Source of the DNA: Terrabacter sp. Ter38
Lineage (GTDB): Bacteria > Actinomycetota > Actinomycetes > Actinomycetales > Dermatophilaceae
Reading direction: 5' to 3'
NCBI RefSeq assembly: GCF_024519435.1
Contig: NZ_JALJRZ010000009.1
Coordinates: forward strand, 1-64,000
Length of the DNA stretch: 64,000 bases
Position numbers and translations under genes: made by a program. Under the pieces are notes generated by a model that saw only the letters and a program-made list of their open reading frames with translations, was not told where the DNA came from and did no database searches. Below, piece by piece: positions 35,910-48,493 of this stretch (positions are counted from its first letter, which is position 1; every line of letters begins with the position of its first letter).

Positions 35910-36770
35910 ATGGCTGACCTCAGCTACCTCGACGCCGTCATCCTCGGCGTCGTCGAAGGCCTCACCGAGTACCTTCCCATCTCCTCGACCGCCCACCTGA
36001 CCATCACCGAGAAGCTCCTCGGGCTCGAGGTGAACGACCCCGCCGTGACGGCCTACACCGCCGTCATCCAGCTCGGCGCGATCGCGGCGACCCTCCTCTA
36101 CTTCTTCCGCGACATCGTCCGCTTCGCGGTCGCCTGGTTCCGGGGCCTCACGTCCACGCAGGCGCGCAAGGATCCCGACTACGGCCTCGCGTGGGCCGTC
36201 GTCATCGGCTCGATCCCGGTCGGCATCGTCGGGTTCCTTGCGCGCGACCTCATCTCGGGCGCCCTGCGCAGCCTCTGGGTCGTGGCCGTCGCGCTGCTCC
36301 TGTGGAGCATCGCCATGGTCGTCGCGGAACGGATCTACGCCGGCCACGAGGCCCGCGGCGAGATCCGGGGTGAGCACTCGGTGCGTCCCGTCGACGGCGT
36401 CGTCATCGGACTCGTCCAGTGCTTGTCGCTCATCCCCGGTGTCTCCCGCTCGGGCGCGACGATCTCCGCGGGTATCGCCCGCGGCATCGACCGCGTCACG
36501 GCCACCCGACTCAGCTTCTTCCTCGCGATCCCGGCACTGACGGCCGCGGGCCTCTTCCAGGCCGTGGAGGAGAAGGACGGCCTCTCGGCGCTCGGTGTCG
36601 GCCCCGTGGTCGTCGGGGTCGTCGTCGCCTTCGTCGTGGCCTACGCGACGATCGCCTGGCTGCTGCGCTTCGTCGCGAGCAACACCCTGCTGCCCTTCGT
36701 CTGGTACCGCATCACGCTCGCGGTGGTGCTCGTCGGCGTCCTTGCGGCCGGCGTCATCACGGCGACCTGA
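35910..36770 (+). CDS. uppP: Undecaprenyl-diphosphatase (BacA family)
   Basis: A 286-residue membrane phosphatase that recycles C55-PP for cell-wall synthesis and gives bacitracin resistance. Two catalytic blocks are clear: EGLTEYLPISSTAHL near residues 16-30 and PGVSRSGAT. There are about eight helices. The ATG at 35910 is 2 bp downstream of an AGGCCCACCCTGACCC stretch; the start matches family N-termini (YLDAVILGVVEGLTEYLPIS). A strong hairpin follows at 36787. The mycobacterial counterpart (Rv2136c) also sits beside the phosphatase-DUF3090-SCO1664-mshC group. Confidence 0.95.
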   Translation: MADLSYLDAVILGVVEGLTEYLPISSTAHLTITEKLLGLEVNDPAVTAYTAVIQLGAIAATLLYFFRDIVRFAVAWFRGLTSTQARKDPDYGLAWAVVIGSIPVGIVGFLARDLISGALRSLWVVAVALLLWSIAMVVAERIYAGHEARGEIRGEHSVRPVDGVVIGLVQCLSLIPGVSRSGATISAGIARGIDRVTATRLSFFLAIPALTAAGLFQAVEEKDGLSALGVGPVVVGVVVAFVVAYATIAWLLRFVASNTLLPFVWYRITLAVVLVGVLAAGVITAT

Positions 36771-36786
36771 CGTCACCCGCAGACCA

Positions 36787-36825
36787 CGAACGGCCGGCTT
36801 CCCCCGCAGGGGAACCGGCCGTTCG
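36787..36825. terminator. Bidirectional terminator between uppP and corA
   Basis: An 11-bp outer stem (CGAACGGCCGG/CCGGCCGTTCG) continues after a single bulged C into an inner stem TTCCCC/GGGGAA around loop CGCA. It separates two convergent genes with stops at 36770 and 36831 and serves both strands. Confidence 0.85.
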
Positions 36826-36830
36826 CGTCG

Positions 36831-37826
36831 CTAGAGCCAGCCTGAGCGCTTGAACGCGCGGTAGAGGCCGATGCACGCGGCCGCCATGACCCCGAGCACG
36901 AGGAAGTAGCCGTACTGGAACTCCCCGTGGCCCAGATGGACGCTCGCGGTCAGCTCGGGCATGTGCTCGAAGTTCATGCCGTAGATGCCGGCGATCATCG
37001 TGGGCACTGCCGCGATCGCGACCCACGCGGAGATCCGGCGCATGTCCTCGTTCTGCTTGACCGAGACGCTCGCGAGGTGCGCCGAGAGCACGTCGGTCAG
37101 GAGGCGGTCGTAGGACTCGACGTGGTCGTTGACGAGGCGCAGGTGGTCAGCCACGTCACGGAAGAAGGGCAGCATCTCCTCCGTGAGTCCGCGGCCCCGC
37201 GCGCGTTCCATGAACTGCGTCAGGGTGTCGGCCAACGGCTGGCTGGCCCGGCGGAACTCGAGCACCTCACGCTTGAGGCGGTAGATCGTGTTGGCGTCAC
37301 CGCCGAGGTGGGAGGCGAACACCTGCTCCTCGATCTGCTCGAGGTCCCGGCGCACCTCCCGGTCGACGACGAGGTAGTTGTCGACGACGGAGTCCATGAC
37401 GGCGTGGAGCACGGTCATGGCGCCGTGGACGAGGCGCTCGGGCTCGGTCTCGAGACGCTGGCGCACGCCGGCCAAGGGGTTGCCCTCACCGTGACGGACC
37501 GTCACGACGAAGCGATCGCCGATGAAGAGCATGACCTCACCGGTCTCGATGTCGCTCGTCGCCTCGATGTAGCGCAGCGTCTTGAGGACGACGAACACCG
37601 ACGACTCGTACTTCTCGATCTTGGCCCGCTGGTGGCCGTTGACCGCGTCCTCGACGGCGAGCGGGTGCAGGTGCAGCTCCTCGTTGACGAGGTCGAACTC
37701 CTGGTCGGTCGGGTCCTTGAGGCCGATCCAGAGGAAGCCGTCCTGGGTGAGGCGCAAGACGTCGAGCTCATCGCTGAGGTCGCCGCAACCCTGCCGCCGC
37801 CCGTTGCGGTAGATGGCCTTGTCCAC
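36831..37826 (-). CDS. corA: CorA-family magnesium/cobalt transporter
   Basis: A 331-residue divalent-metal channel. It has a long N-terminal cytosolic domain (1-270), two C-terminal helices and the pore motif YGMNF (GMN) followed by MPEL. The start was set at GTG 37826 (VDKAIYRNGRR), because AGGAG lies about 8 nt before it. An in-frame GTG 6 nt upstream (37832) would be too close to that site. The C-terminus is KRSGWL. Convergent with uppP; its promoter region faces that of the phosphatase gene. Confidence 0.92.
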   Translation of the reverse strand: MDKAIYRNGRRQGCGDLSDELDVLRLTQDGFLWIGLKDPTDQEFDLVNEELHLHPLAVEDAVNGHQRAKIEKYESSVFVVLKTLRYIEATSDIETGEVMLFIGDRFVVTVRHGEGNPLAGVRQRLETEPERLVHGAMTVLHAVMDSVVDNYLVVDREVRRDLEQIEEQVFASHLGGDANTIYRLKREVLEFRRASQPLADTLTQFMERARGRGLTEEMLPFFRDVADHLRLVNDHVESYDRLLTDVLSAHLASVSVKQNEDMRRISAWVAIAAVPTMIAGIYGMNFEHMPELTASVHLGHGEFQYGYFLVLGVMAAACIGLYRAFKRSGWL

Positions 37827-37923
37827 GATCACATCTCCTACTTCACCACGTCCGCTCGCCGGCGTCTCGCAGGCTGGCGTATGCCGCCGGGCGAGGGTGC
37901 AGGGGCGGGCTAGGGTGGCGATC

Positions 37924-38655
37924 GTGCCCACCGTCATCTTCGTGCGCCACGGGCGCTCCACCTCCAACACCGCGGGCACGCTCGCCGGCTGGATGCCCGG
38001 GGTCTTCCTCGACGAGACCGGGGAGGCGCAAGCCGCCTCCGTCGGCCAACGGCTCGCCGCAGCAGTGCTGCCCGTCGTCGAGGTCGTGAGCTCACCGCTC
38101 GACCGGTGTGTGCAGACGGCCGACCTGCTGGCCGCCCCGCTCCCGGACCACGTGGCCCGCAGCGTCCACGAGGGCCTGGGGGAGTGCCGCTACGGCGCGT
38201 GGACCGGGCGACCCATCGCGGAGCTCGCCAAGGAGGAGCTCTGGAAGGTCGTGCAGGACCGACCGAGCGAGGCGCGCTTCCCCGACTCGGCGGCATACCC
38301 CGCCGAGTCCATGGTGGAGATGCAGGACCGGGCACTGCGCGCGGTCCGGGAGATCGATGCACGCATCCTCGAGACGCACGGCAAGGACGCCGTCTGGGTG
38401 GCGGTGTCGCACGGTGACGTCATCAAGTCGATCCTGTCGCACGCCACCGGCGCCCACCTCGACGACTTCCAGCGGATCAACGTCGACCCGGCCTCGGTGA
38501 GCGTCGTGCGGTACACGAGCCGCAAGCCGTTCGTGCTGCGGCTCAACGACGTCGGGGGCGACCTGACGGGGCTGCGACCGCCGGACAAGCCGGCCGCCGA
38601 GGAGGGCGACGCCGTCGTGGGCGGGGGCGCCGGGACACCCGGAAGTGTCGGATAG
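37924..38655 (+). CDS. Histidine phosphatase family protein
   Basis: A 243-residue phosphoglycerate-mutase-fold phosphatase with the RHGRSTSNT catalytic motif (His at about residue 8), SSPLDRCVQTADLL, ECRYGAWTGRP and the second His in AVSHGDVIKSIL. It matches the MSMEG_4193/Rv2135c group conserved upstream of the DUF3090-SCO1664-mshC genes. The substrate is unknown. The GTG at 37924 follows TAGGGT (37911-37916) by 7 nt. One GCA-TAC codon pair lies in a CGGCATAC word (38291-38298). Confidence 0.87.
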   Translation: MPTVIFVRHGRSTSNTAGTLAGWMPGVFLDETGEAQAASVGQRLAAAVLPVVEVVSSPLDRCVQTADLLAAPLPDHVARSVHEGLGECRYGAWTGRPIAELAKEELWKVVQDRPSEARFPDSAAYPAESMVEMQDRALRAVREIDARILETHGKDAVWVAVSHGDVIKSILSHATGAHLDDFQRINVDPASVSVVRYTSRKPFVLRLNDVGGDLTGLRPPDKPAAEEGDAVVGGGAGTPGSVG

Positions 38656-38665
38656 GGTCGAGCGC

Positions 38666-39211
38666 ATGACGGTCCAGGACTTCGATCCCGCTGACCGGTT
38701 CGTCGCCGGGACGGTCGGCCCGGCCGGCCAGCGGGCCTTCTACCTCCAGGCGAGCGCCGGCCCCCTCGTCGTCACCGTGGGCGTCGAGAAGCAGCAGGTC
38801 TCGATCCTCGCCGACCGCGTCAACGACGTGCTCGACCAGCTCGCGCCCGTCGCTGCCGTCGAGCCGGGCGAGCCCGGTGGGGCGGCCGAGGACACCGAGC
38901 CGCTGCAGACACCGTTCGACGAGGACTGGCACGTGCAGACCCTCTCCCTCGCCTGGGACGAGGAGGCGCAGAAGGTCGTCATCGAGTGCCACGACCACGA
39001 CCCCGACGAGGTCGACGAGGAGGCCGACGACGAGGTGGGTCCGCTCGGGCGCAACTCGATCCGGGTCGCCCTGACGCCTGCCGAGGCCCGCGCCTTCGCA
39101 CGGCGCAGCAACGCGCTCGTCGCCGCCGGCCGCCCGCCGTGCCCCTTCTGCGGCAGCCCACTGGATCCCACGGGCCACATCTGCCCGCGGGCCAATGGCT
39201 ACAAGCGCTGA
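38666..39211 (+). CDS. DUF3090 protein
   Basis: A 181-residue actinobacterial protein with a C-terminal zinc ribbon (CPFCGSPLDPTGHICPRANGY). The N-terminal part (FDPADRFVAGTVGPAGQRAFYLQA) is the DUF3090 block. The function is unknown. The acidic middle (DPDEVDEEADDEVG) is variable in the family. The ATG at 38666 follows TAGGGT (38653-38658) by 7 nt. The 3' end overlaps the SCO1664-family gene by 17 bp, so the two proteins probably act together. Confidence 0.88.
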   Translation: MTVQDFDPADRFVAGTVGPAGQRAFYLQASAGPLVVTVGVEKQQVSILADRVNDVLDQLAPVAAVEPGEPGGAAEDTEPLQTPFDEDWHVQTLSLAWDEEAQKVVIECHDHDPDEVDEEADDEVGPLGRNSIRVALTPAEARAFARRSNALVAAGRPPCPFCGSPLDPTGHICPRANGYKR

Positions 39212-40004
39212 CGGCACCCCGGCGTCGGTCGACCTGACCGGCGAGCTCGAGGTCCTCGGGCGCATCACCGAGTCCTCGAACCTCGCCGTCGTCGCCCGCA
39301 TCGCGAGCGTCGCCGGCGGTCACGTCATCTACAAGCCGGTCCGGGGCGAGCGACCGCTCTGGGACTTCCCCGACGGCACGCTCGCCGGTCGGGAGGTCGC
39401 GGCGCACGTGGTCTCGGAGCTCGGCGGTTGGAACGTCGTGCCGCCGACCGTGCTGCGCGACGGCCCGCTCGGCCCCGGGTCGGTGCAGCTGTGGATCGGT
39501 GACCCGTTCGACCCCGTCGACGACGACGTCGTCGTGGACCTCGTGCCCGAGGGGCGCACGCCCGACGGCTGGCACGCGGTCTTCGACGGCGAGACACCCG
39601 GCGGCTCGGCCGTGACCGTCGTGCACTCGGGCGCCGACGACGTGCGGTCCCTCGCCGTGCTCGACGCCGCCCTCAACAACTCCGACCGGAAGGGCTCACA
39701 CTGCCTCCGGGACCGCGAGGGGCGCCTCTGGGCCATCGACCACGGGGTCACGTTCTCTCCGACCCCGAAGCTGCGCACCGTGCTCTGGGGCTGGGCCGGG
39801 GAGCCGATCGTCGAGGACGACCTCCTGCGCCTGAAGCGCCTGCGAGACGCGCTCGCCGAGGACGGGCCGCGGCAGCGGCTCCTCGCGTTGCTCCCGGAGG
39901 ACGACGTCGACGCGCTGTCCCAGCGAGTCCTGCGTCTCCTCGACCGCGGCGTGCACCCCCTTCCCAGCCCCGACTGGCCCTCGGTCCCGTGGCCGCCGCT
40001 CTGA
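39195..40004 (+). CDS. SCO1664-family PI3/4-kinase-like protein
   Basis: A 269-residue protein of the SCO1664 family. It has the kinase-fold blocks HVIYKPVRGERPLWDFPDG (Lys), LDAALNNSDRKGSHCL (catalytic D...N) and LWAIDHGVTFSP (DHG metal site), which relate it distantly to PI3/4 kinases and HipA. It always neighbours DUF3090 and mshC in actinobacteria, so a role connected with mycothiol or a shared cofactor is a reasonable inference but unproven. The ATG overlaps the preceding gene by 17 bp. Confidence 0.86.
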   Translation: MATSADGTPASVDLTGELEVLGRITESSNLAVVARIASVAGGHVIYKPVRGERPLWDFPDGTLAGREVAAHVVSELGGWNVVPPTVLRDGPLGPGSVQLWIGDPFDPVDDDVVVDLVPEGRTPDGWHAVFDGETPGGSAVTVVHSGADDVRSLAVLDAALNNSDRKGSHCLRDREGRLWAIDHGVTFSPTPKLRTVLWGWAGEPIVEDDLLRLKRLRDALAEDGPRQRLLALLPEDDVDALSQRVLRLLDRGVHPLPSPDWPSVPWPPL

Positions 40005-40089
40005 GGTGCGCGCGTCGCCCTGTGCACGGTCGACGGCGCTGCCTCCGACCCGTCCCGACGGGTCCTTCGCGCCGGGATAGAGTCTGCGC

Positions 40090-41346
40090 GTGAGAAGTTG
40101 GCCGATGCCGTTCGTCCCCAAGGTTCCCGGCAGTGCACCCGAGGTGCGAGTCCGCGACACGGCATCCGGAGAGCTCGTGCCCGCCGCCCGCGGTGACCTC
40201 GTCACCCTCTACGTCTGCGGGATCACGCCCTACGACGCCACCCACATGGGTCACGCGGCGACGTACGTCACCTTCGACCTGCTCGGTCGGGTCCTGCGCG
40301 ACAGCGGCCACGCCGTGCGCTACGTCCAGAACATCACCGACATCGACGACCCGCTGCTCGAGCGGGCCGAGCGCGACGGCGTCGACTGGAGGGACCTCGC
40401 CACCCGTGAGATCGCGCTCTTCCGCGAGGACATGACCGCCCTGGCCGTCATCCCGCCCGACGAGTACCTCGGCGCGGTCGAGAGCATCCCCACCTTCGTC
40501 GGCCCCATCGAGAAGCTCGTCGCCGACGGCTGGGCGTATGCCGTGCCGGCACCGGACGCATCGCGCGACGGTGCGCAGGACCACTACTTCGACGTGGCCA
40601 GGGACCCGCGCTTCGGCTCGGTCAGCCACCTCGACGAGGCCGGCATGATGGAGGTCTTCGCCGAGCGGGGCGGCGACCCCGACCGCGAGGGCAAGCGCAA
40701 CCGCCTCGATGCCCTGCTGTGGCGCGCGCACCGCGAGGGTGAGCCCGAGTGGGACGGCGGCAGCCTCGGCTCGGGTCGTCCCGGGTGGCACATCGAATGT
40801 GCCTGCATCGCGCTCGACCACCTCGGCATCCCCGTCGACGTCCAGGGCGGCGGCACCGACCTCGTCTTCCCGCACCACGAGATGAGCTCGGCGCACGGTC
40901 GTGCGCTCGGCGGCTCCGAGTCCTTCGCCGGCTCCTTCGTGCACCAGGGGATGGTGGGCCTCGACGGCGAGAAGATGAGCAAGAGCAAGGGCAACCTCGT
41001 CCTCGTCTCACAGCTGCGTCGCGACGGCGTCGACCCGATGGCGATCCGCCTGGCTCTGCTCGCCCGCCACCATGCGCACGACTGGATGTGGACCGACGAC
41101 CAGCTCACCGAGGCGCAGCAACGGCTCTCCACGTGGCGCGAAGCACTGTCCGGCAACGGAGGACCTGTCGCCGACCAGACGGTCGACGACATCCGTGCGG
41201 CCCTCGCCGACGACCTCGACAGCCCCCGGGCCCTCGGGGCCGTCGACCGCTGGGCCAGCCAGTCGCTGACCCGCGGGGGCGACGACCCGGGTGCTCCCGG
41301 TGTGCTCGGCCGGGCCCTCGACGCCCTGCTCGGCATCCGGATCTAG
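40090..41346 (+). CDS. mshC: L-cysteine:GlcN-Ins ligase (mycothiol synthesis)
   Basis: Joins cysteine to 1-D-myo-inosityl-glucosamine using ATP, the penultimate committed step of mycothiol synthesis in the cytosol. The 418-residue protein is cysteinyl-tRNA-synthetase-like, with [16 protein letters not shown] (HIGH-like motif and zinc Cys), [29 protein letters not shown] and [10 protein letters not shown] near residue 295. It lacks the anticodon-binding extension of CysS. The GTG at 40090 gives MRSWP, the typical MshC N-terminus, and follows TAGAGT (40078-40083) by 6 nt. Confidence 0.94.
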   Translation: MRSWPMPFVPKVPGSAPEVRVRDTASGELVPAARGDLVTLYVCGITPYDATHMGHAATYVTFDLLGRVLRDSGHAVRYVQNITDIDDPLLERAERDGVDWRDLATREIALFREDMTALAVIPPDEYLGAVESIPTFVGPIEKLVADGWAYAVPAPDASRDGAQDHYFDVARDPRFGSVSHLDEAGMMEVFAERGGDPDREGKRNRLDALLWRAHREGEPEWDGGSLGSGRPGWHIECACIALDHLGIPVDVQGGGTDLVFPHHEMSSAHGRALGGSESFAGSFVHQGMVGLDGEKMSKSKGNLVLVSQLRRDGVDPMAIRLALLARHHAHDWMWTDDQLTEAQQRLSTWREALSGNGGPVADQTVDDIRAALADDLDSPRALGAVDRWASQSLTRGGDDPGAPGVLGRALDALLGIRI

Positions 41347-41388
41347 CCCGGACCCCGCCACACCCCGGGCGGCCCGGTCAGCGGCCGG

Positions 41389-42246
41389 TCAGCGGCCGGT
41401 CTGGTCGTCGTCGCGCCCGCGGAGGTAGCGCTCGAACTCGCGCGCGATCGCGTCACCGCTCGCCTCGGGCAGCTCGGCGGTGTCCTGCGCCTCCTCGAGG
41501 GACTGGACGTACTCGGCGACCTCCTCGTCGGACTGCGCGAGCTCGTCGACGCCGCGCTCCCACGCCCGGGCGTTCTCCTCGAGCTCGCCGTGCGGCACGG
41601 TGATGCCGAGGAGCGACTCGATGCGGCGCAGGAGACTGAGGCACGCCTTGGGCGACGGGGCGCCACCGGCGTAGTGCGGCACCGCGGCCCACGCGGAGAC
41701 CGTCGGGATCCCGGCATCGGAGGCCGCGTGGGTCAGCACGCCGACGATGCCGGTGGGGCCCTCGTAGCGGGAGGCCTCGACGTCGAAGCGGTGGATCGCC
41801 GCCTCGTCCTCGGCCGTGGCCGTGACCGGGATCGGGCGCGTGTGCGGCACGTCGGCGAGGAGGGCGCCGACCGTGACGATCGTCGTGACGCCGAGCTGGT
41901 CGGCGAGCTCGAGCAGCTCGATGGAGAACGCGCGCCAGCGCATCGACGGCTCGATCCCCTGCACGAGCACGACGTCCCGGTCGAAGCCGGTCTCGGTCGC
42001 GACGAGGATGCGCGTCGTGGGCCAGGCCAGCATGCGCCGACCCTCCTCGAGCGACACGCGGGGGCGGTTGACCTGGAAGTCGTAGTAGTCCTCCGGGTCG
42101 AAGGCCGCGACGACCTCCGCGTCCCAGACCTCCGCGAGGTGGCGGACCGCGCTCGTGGCGGCCTCGCCGGCGTCGTTCCAGCCCTCGAAGGCCGCGATGA
42201 GTACCGGATCCGTCAGCTCCGGCACGTCCTCGAACTCCAGCACCAT
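41389..42246 (-). CDS. PAC2 family protein
   Basis: A 285-residue protein of the PAC2 family (proteasome-assembly-chaperone-2-like): PVLIAAFEGWNDAGEAATSAVRHLAEVWDAE, YDFQVNRPRV, and VGALLADVPHTRPIPVTAT. Bacterial members are conserved in actinobacteria with an unclear function. The C-terminal third is acidic and helical (VDELAQSDEEVAEYVQSLEEAQ). Divergent from metH, as for mycobacterial Rv2125/Rv2124c. The start is ATG at 42246. Confidence 0.86.
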   Translation of the reverse strand: MVLEFEDVPELTDPVLIAAFEGWNDAGEAATSAVRHLAEVWDAEVVAAFDPEDYYDFQVNRPRVSLEEGRRMLAWPTTRILVATETGFDRDVVLVQGIEPSMRWRAFSIELLELADQLGVTTIVTVGALLADVPHTRPIPVTATAEDEAAIHRFDVEASRYEGPTGIVGVLTHAASDAGIPTVSAWAAVPHYAGGAPSPKACLSLLRRIESLLGITVPHGELEENARAWERGVDELAQSDEEVAEYVQSLEEAQDTAELPEASGDAIAREFERYLRGRDDDQTGR

Positions 42247-42479
42247 GTCTCCTTCACCGTGGGCGCGCTCGCGTCCACGCCTCCAGCCTAGGACCTGCCG
42301 CCACCGATGGGCCGGAGTGCCGCTGGCGGGCGCGCCCCACGCGTGTGGCGGACGGGGTATGCCGTCTGGGCCGAGCGCGTGACCGCAGTGCGGGCGACGA
42401 CGCGCCGGACACGGCAGGTCCGTAGAATCGCTCCGGTCCCGTCACTCGGCACGAACCCGTGCCGCCGAGAGGAGCCACG

Positions 42480-46262
<3,783 letters not shown>

Positions 46263-46266
46263 CCCG

Positions 46267-46974
46267 GTGACCCTCTCGCACACCGCCGGGCCCGACCGCA
46301 CGGTGCCGACCCTGCCGGCCGCCGTCCTGTGGGACATGGACGGCACCCTCGTCGACACCGAGCCCTACTGGATCCAGGCGGAGCACGAGCTCGTCGCGGC
46401 CCACGGGGGCGTCTGGAACGACGAGTTCGCCCACCAGCTCGTCGGCAACGCGCTCGAGGTCTCGGCGCAGCTCATCATCGACCAGTCGGGGATCTCCCTG
46501 ACGGTGCCCGAGATCATCGACGCCCTGCTCGAGCGGGTCATCGCCCAGGTCGAGCGTCGTGTCCCGTGGCGTCCGGGTGCGCGCGAGCTGCTGCTCGAGC
46601 TCGGCGACCTCGGGGTGCCGTCGCTGCTCGTGACGATGTCGTGGCGCTCGCTCGCCGACACCGTCGTGCGGCGTCTGCCGGAGGGGGCCTTCGACCACCT
46701 CGTGACCGGTGACGAGGTGAGCCACGGCAAGCCGCACCCGGAGCCCTACCTCGCGGCGGCTCGGCTCGTCGGGGCCGATCCTGCCGACTGCATCGCCATC
46801 GAGGACTCCCCGGCCGGGGTGCGGTCGGCGACCGCCGCCGGGGTTCCGACGATTGCCATCCCGCACGTCGTGCCCGTGCCCGCGATCGACGGCGCCGTCC
46901 ACCTCGACACGCTCGCCGGGGTCGGTGCGGCCGACCTCACGACGATCGTGTCGCGCCTGCGCTCTCCTCGCTGA
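46267..46974 (+). CDS. HAD-family hydrolase (phosphatase/phosphomutase-like)
   Basis: A 235-residue HAD subfamily I protein. Motif I is LWDMDGTLVDTEPYW (nucleophile and acid Asp), motif II VTMSWRS, motif III Lys in HGKPHPEPYL and motif IV IEDSPAGVRSA. This is the beta-phosphoglucomutase/phosphoglycolate phosphatase class. The GTG at 46267 lies 5 bp after the metH stop, so it is cotranscribed. From memory, a HAD gene follows metH in many actinobacteria. Its last 38 bp overlap the convergent SRPBCC gene. Confidence 0.88.
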   Translation: MTLSHTAGPDRTVPTLPAAVLWDMDGTLVDTEPYWIQAEHELVAAHGGVWNDEFAHQLVGNALEVSAQLIIDQSGISLTVPEIIDALLERVIAQVERRVPWRPGARELLLELGDLGVPSLLVTMSWRSLADTVVRRLPEGAFDHLVTGDEVSHGKPHPEPYLAAARLVGADPADCIAIEDSPAGVRSATAAGVPTIAIPHVVPVPAIDGAVHLDTLAGVGAADLTTIVSRLRSPR

Positions 46975-47518
46975 GGCGCGCCAGCGTCCGCAGCTGACGC
47001 CGCATCATCACGAGGTCGCCCCAGGCGAGCGCGGTCGACCGCGCCCGCGCGAGGGCCGACTCGGCCCGGGGGAGTGCGATGTCGCCGCGCAGGGTCGTCC
47101 CGGCTTCCGGACCGCCCGGGAGCGGGACCGTCTGGTAGACGAGCGGCAGCCGCCCGAAGAGGCGTATTCCGCTCGGCGCGGTGATCTCGAGGGCGAGCAG
47201 GTCGTCGGGCACCCAGTCGACGAGGGTGAAGATCGTCGCGAAGCGCTGCCCGACGGCGAGGCTCTCCAGTCCGGGCGTCAGGGCGCGTGGGCTCCGGCGC
47301 CCGAGGTTGTCGACGAGGTCGTAGCTGTAGGGCGCGACGCGCAGCTGGCAGAGCCAACGGAAGACGACCGCGGGCTCGGCACGGACCGTCACCGCACGGC
47401 TGACGACGGGACCGGCATGGCTCACCAGCTGGGCCGGGAGGGCTGATGCGCCGAACTCGCCCCAGCGCCAAGGGAGCCCGTCGCGCTCCATGGGTCCGCC
47501 GGCGGGGCCGGCGCTCAC
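46937..47518 (-). CDS. SRPBCC-fold polyketide cyclase-like protein
   Basis: A 193-residue protein resembling the SRPBCC/START ligand-binding superfamily (AVTVRAEPAVVFRWLCQLRVAPYSYDLVDNLGRRSP, then ITAPSGIRLFGRLPLVYQTVPL and LRGDIALP). The ligand is unknown. The GTG (47516-47518) overlaps the stop of the LysR-substrate-domain gene (47515-47517). The C-terminal 13 codons overlap the HAD gene on the other strand. Confidence 0.75.
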   Translation of the reverse strand: MSAGPAGGPMERDGLPWRWGEFGASALPAQLVSHAGPVVSRAVTVRAEPAVVFRWLCQLRVAPYSYDLVDNLGRRSPRALTPGLESLAVGQRFATIFTLVDWVPDDLLALEITAPSGIRLFGRLPLVYQTVPLPGGPEAGTTLRGDIALPRAESALARARSTALAWGDLVMMRRQLRTLARLSEESAGATRSS

Positions 47519-48318
47519 CGGCGCCCCTTGCGCTTCGGGCCACCTCCGCGCGCCGCGCCCTTGCGCCCGGTCTGCTGGGCGCGCCGGGAAGCGCCGTGGG
47601 CGCGGGACGTGGCCGAGCTCTTGGCGGTCTTCGAGGTCTTGGCGGGCTTGGCGTGGCCACGCTGCTCGGTCGGCCCGTCCGAGCCGGACGGCGAGGCCGC
47701 GTCGGACGGGCCGCCACGGGTGCTGCGCTCCGTGCGGCCGCGGACGATGCCGATGAAGTCCTCGATGCGCGGGTCGTCGTCGTCGACCCTCCAGGCAAGG
47801 CCGACCCGTGAGGGTGCGACCCCGGTCACGGGGCGGTGGACGACGTCCTTGCGGTGGTGCAGGCGGGCGACCGACATCGGCACGACCACGATCCCGGAGC
47901 CGGTGGCCACCACGGACACCGCCTGCTTCGTCGTCATGGGCGGCATGGCTCTGGCCCGGTCTCGGATCTCTGGGGTCGCGACGGCCGTCCACTCGGGCAC
48001 GAGCGCGGGGTCCTGCATGAGGACCTCCTCGGCGAGGTCGGCGACGTCGACCTCGTCGAACGCGGCGATGACGTGCTCCTTGGCCACGACGACGACCGGC
48101 ACCTCCTCGTAGAGAGGGATGACGTGCAGACCGTCGCGGTCGACCGGCAGCCTGAGGAGCACCATCGACGACGTCCCGTCGCGCAGGTGGGCCAGGGCAT
48201 CGGCGTCCTCGACGGGCGCCGCCTCGAGAGGCGAGTCCGGCAGGCGCTGGCCCCACACGCGCAGCCACTTGTCCGGCGTCACGCCGGGCACGAACTCGAC
48301 GCGGAACGGATCCGTCAT
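47515..48318 (-). CDS. LysR substrate-binding-domain protein without HTH, basic tail
   Basis: A 267-residue protein. Residues 5-205 resemble the effector domain of LysR regulators (FRVEFVPGVTPDKWLRVW, DGLHVIPLYEEVPVVVVAKEHV, GSGIVVVPMSVARLHHR, PSRVGLAW). The usual N-terminal winged helix is absent: the ATG at 48318 begins MTDPFRVEF. Instead the C-terminus is a 60-residue Lys/Arg/Ser-rich tail ending GPKRKGRR, able to bind nucleic acid. It is coupled to the SRPBCC gene and divergent from DUF5997, with which it commonly pairs. Likely a ligand sensor of unusual type; the ligand is unknown. Confidence 0.8.
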   Translation of the reverse strand: MTDPFRVEFVPGVTPDKWLRVWGQRLPDSPLEAAPVEDADALAHLRDGTSSMVLLRLPVDRDGLHVIPLYEEVPVVVVAKEHVIAAFDEVDVADLAEEVLMQDPALVPEWTAVATPEIRDRARAMPPMTTKQAVSVVATGSGIVVVPMSVARLHHRKDVVHRPVTGVAPSRVGLAWRVDDDDPRIEDFIGIVRGRTERSTRGGPSDAASPSGSDGPTEQRGHAKPAKTSKTAKSSATSRAHGASRRAQQTGRKGAARGGGPKRKGRR

Positions 48319-48493
48319 GGTGTGCCTTCGCGGTCGGGGCAGGTCGCTCCCGAGGCTAGTCCACGTGGACATGTCGCCCGACGTGCGGAGGGGACACCGC
48401 CGGACGCCGGGCGACACCGTGGCGGGCCACGGGCCGGGGACAGGCAGGGCGAGCTCAGGCAGACGTGGTCGGGCGACGCCCTAGGCTGGACCC

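Noticed and set aside
36779-36840. Possible small gene between uppP and corA
   Set aside because: The segment is a perfect bidirectional terminator hairpin.
42247-42479. Cobalamin riboswitch before metH
   Set aside because: No B12-box-like sequence was recognised and the promoter leaves too short a leader.
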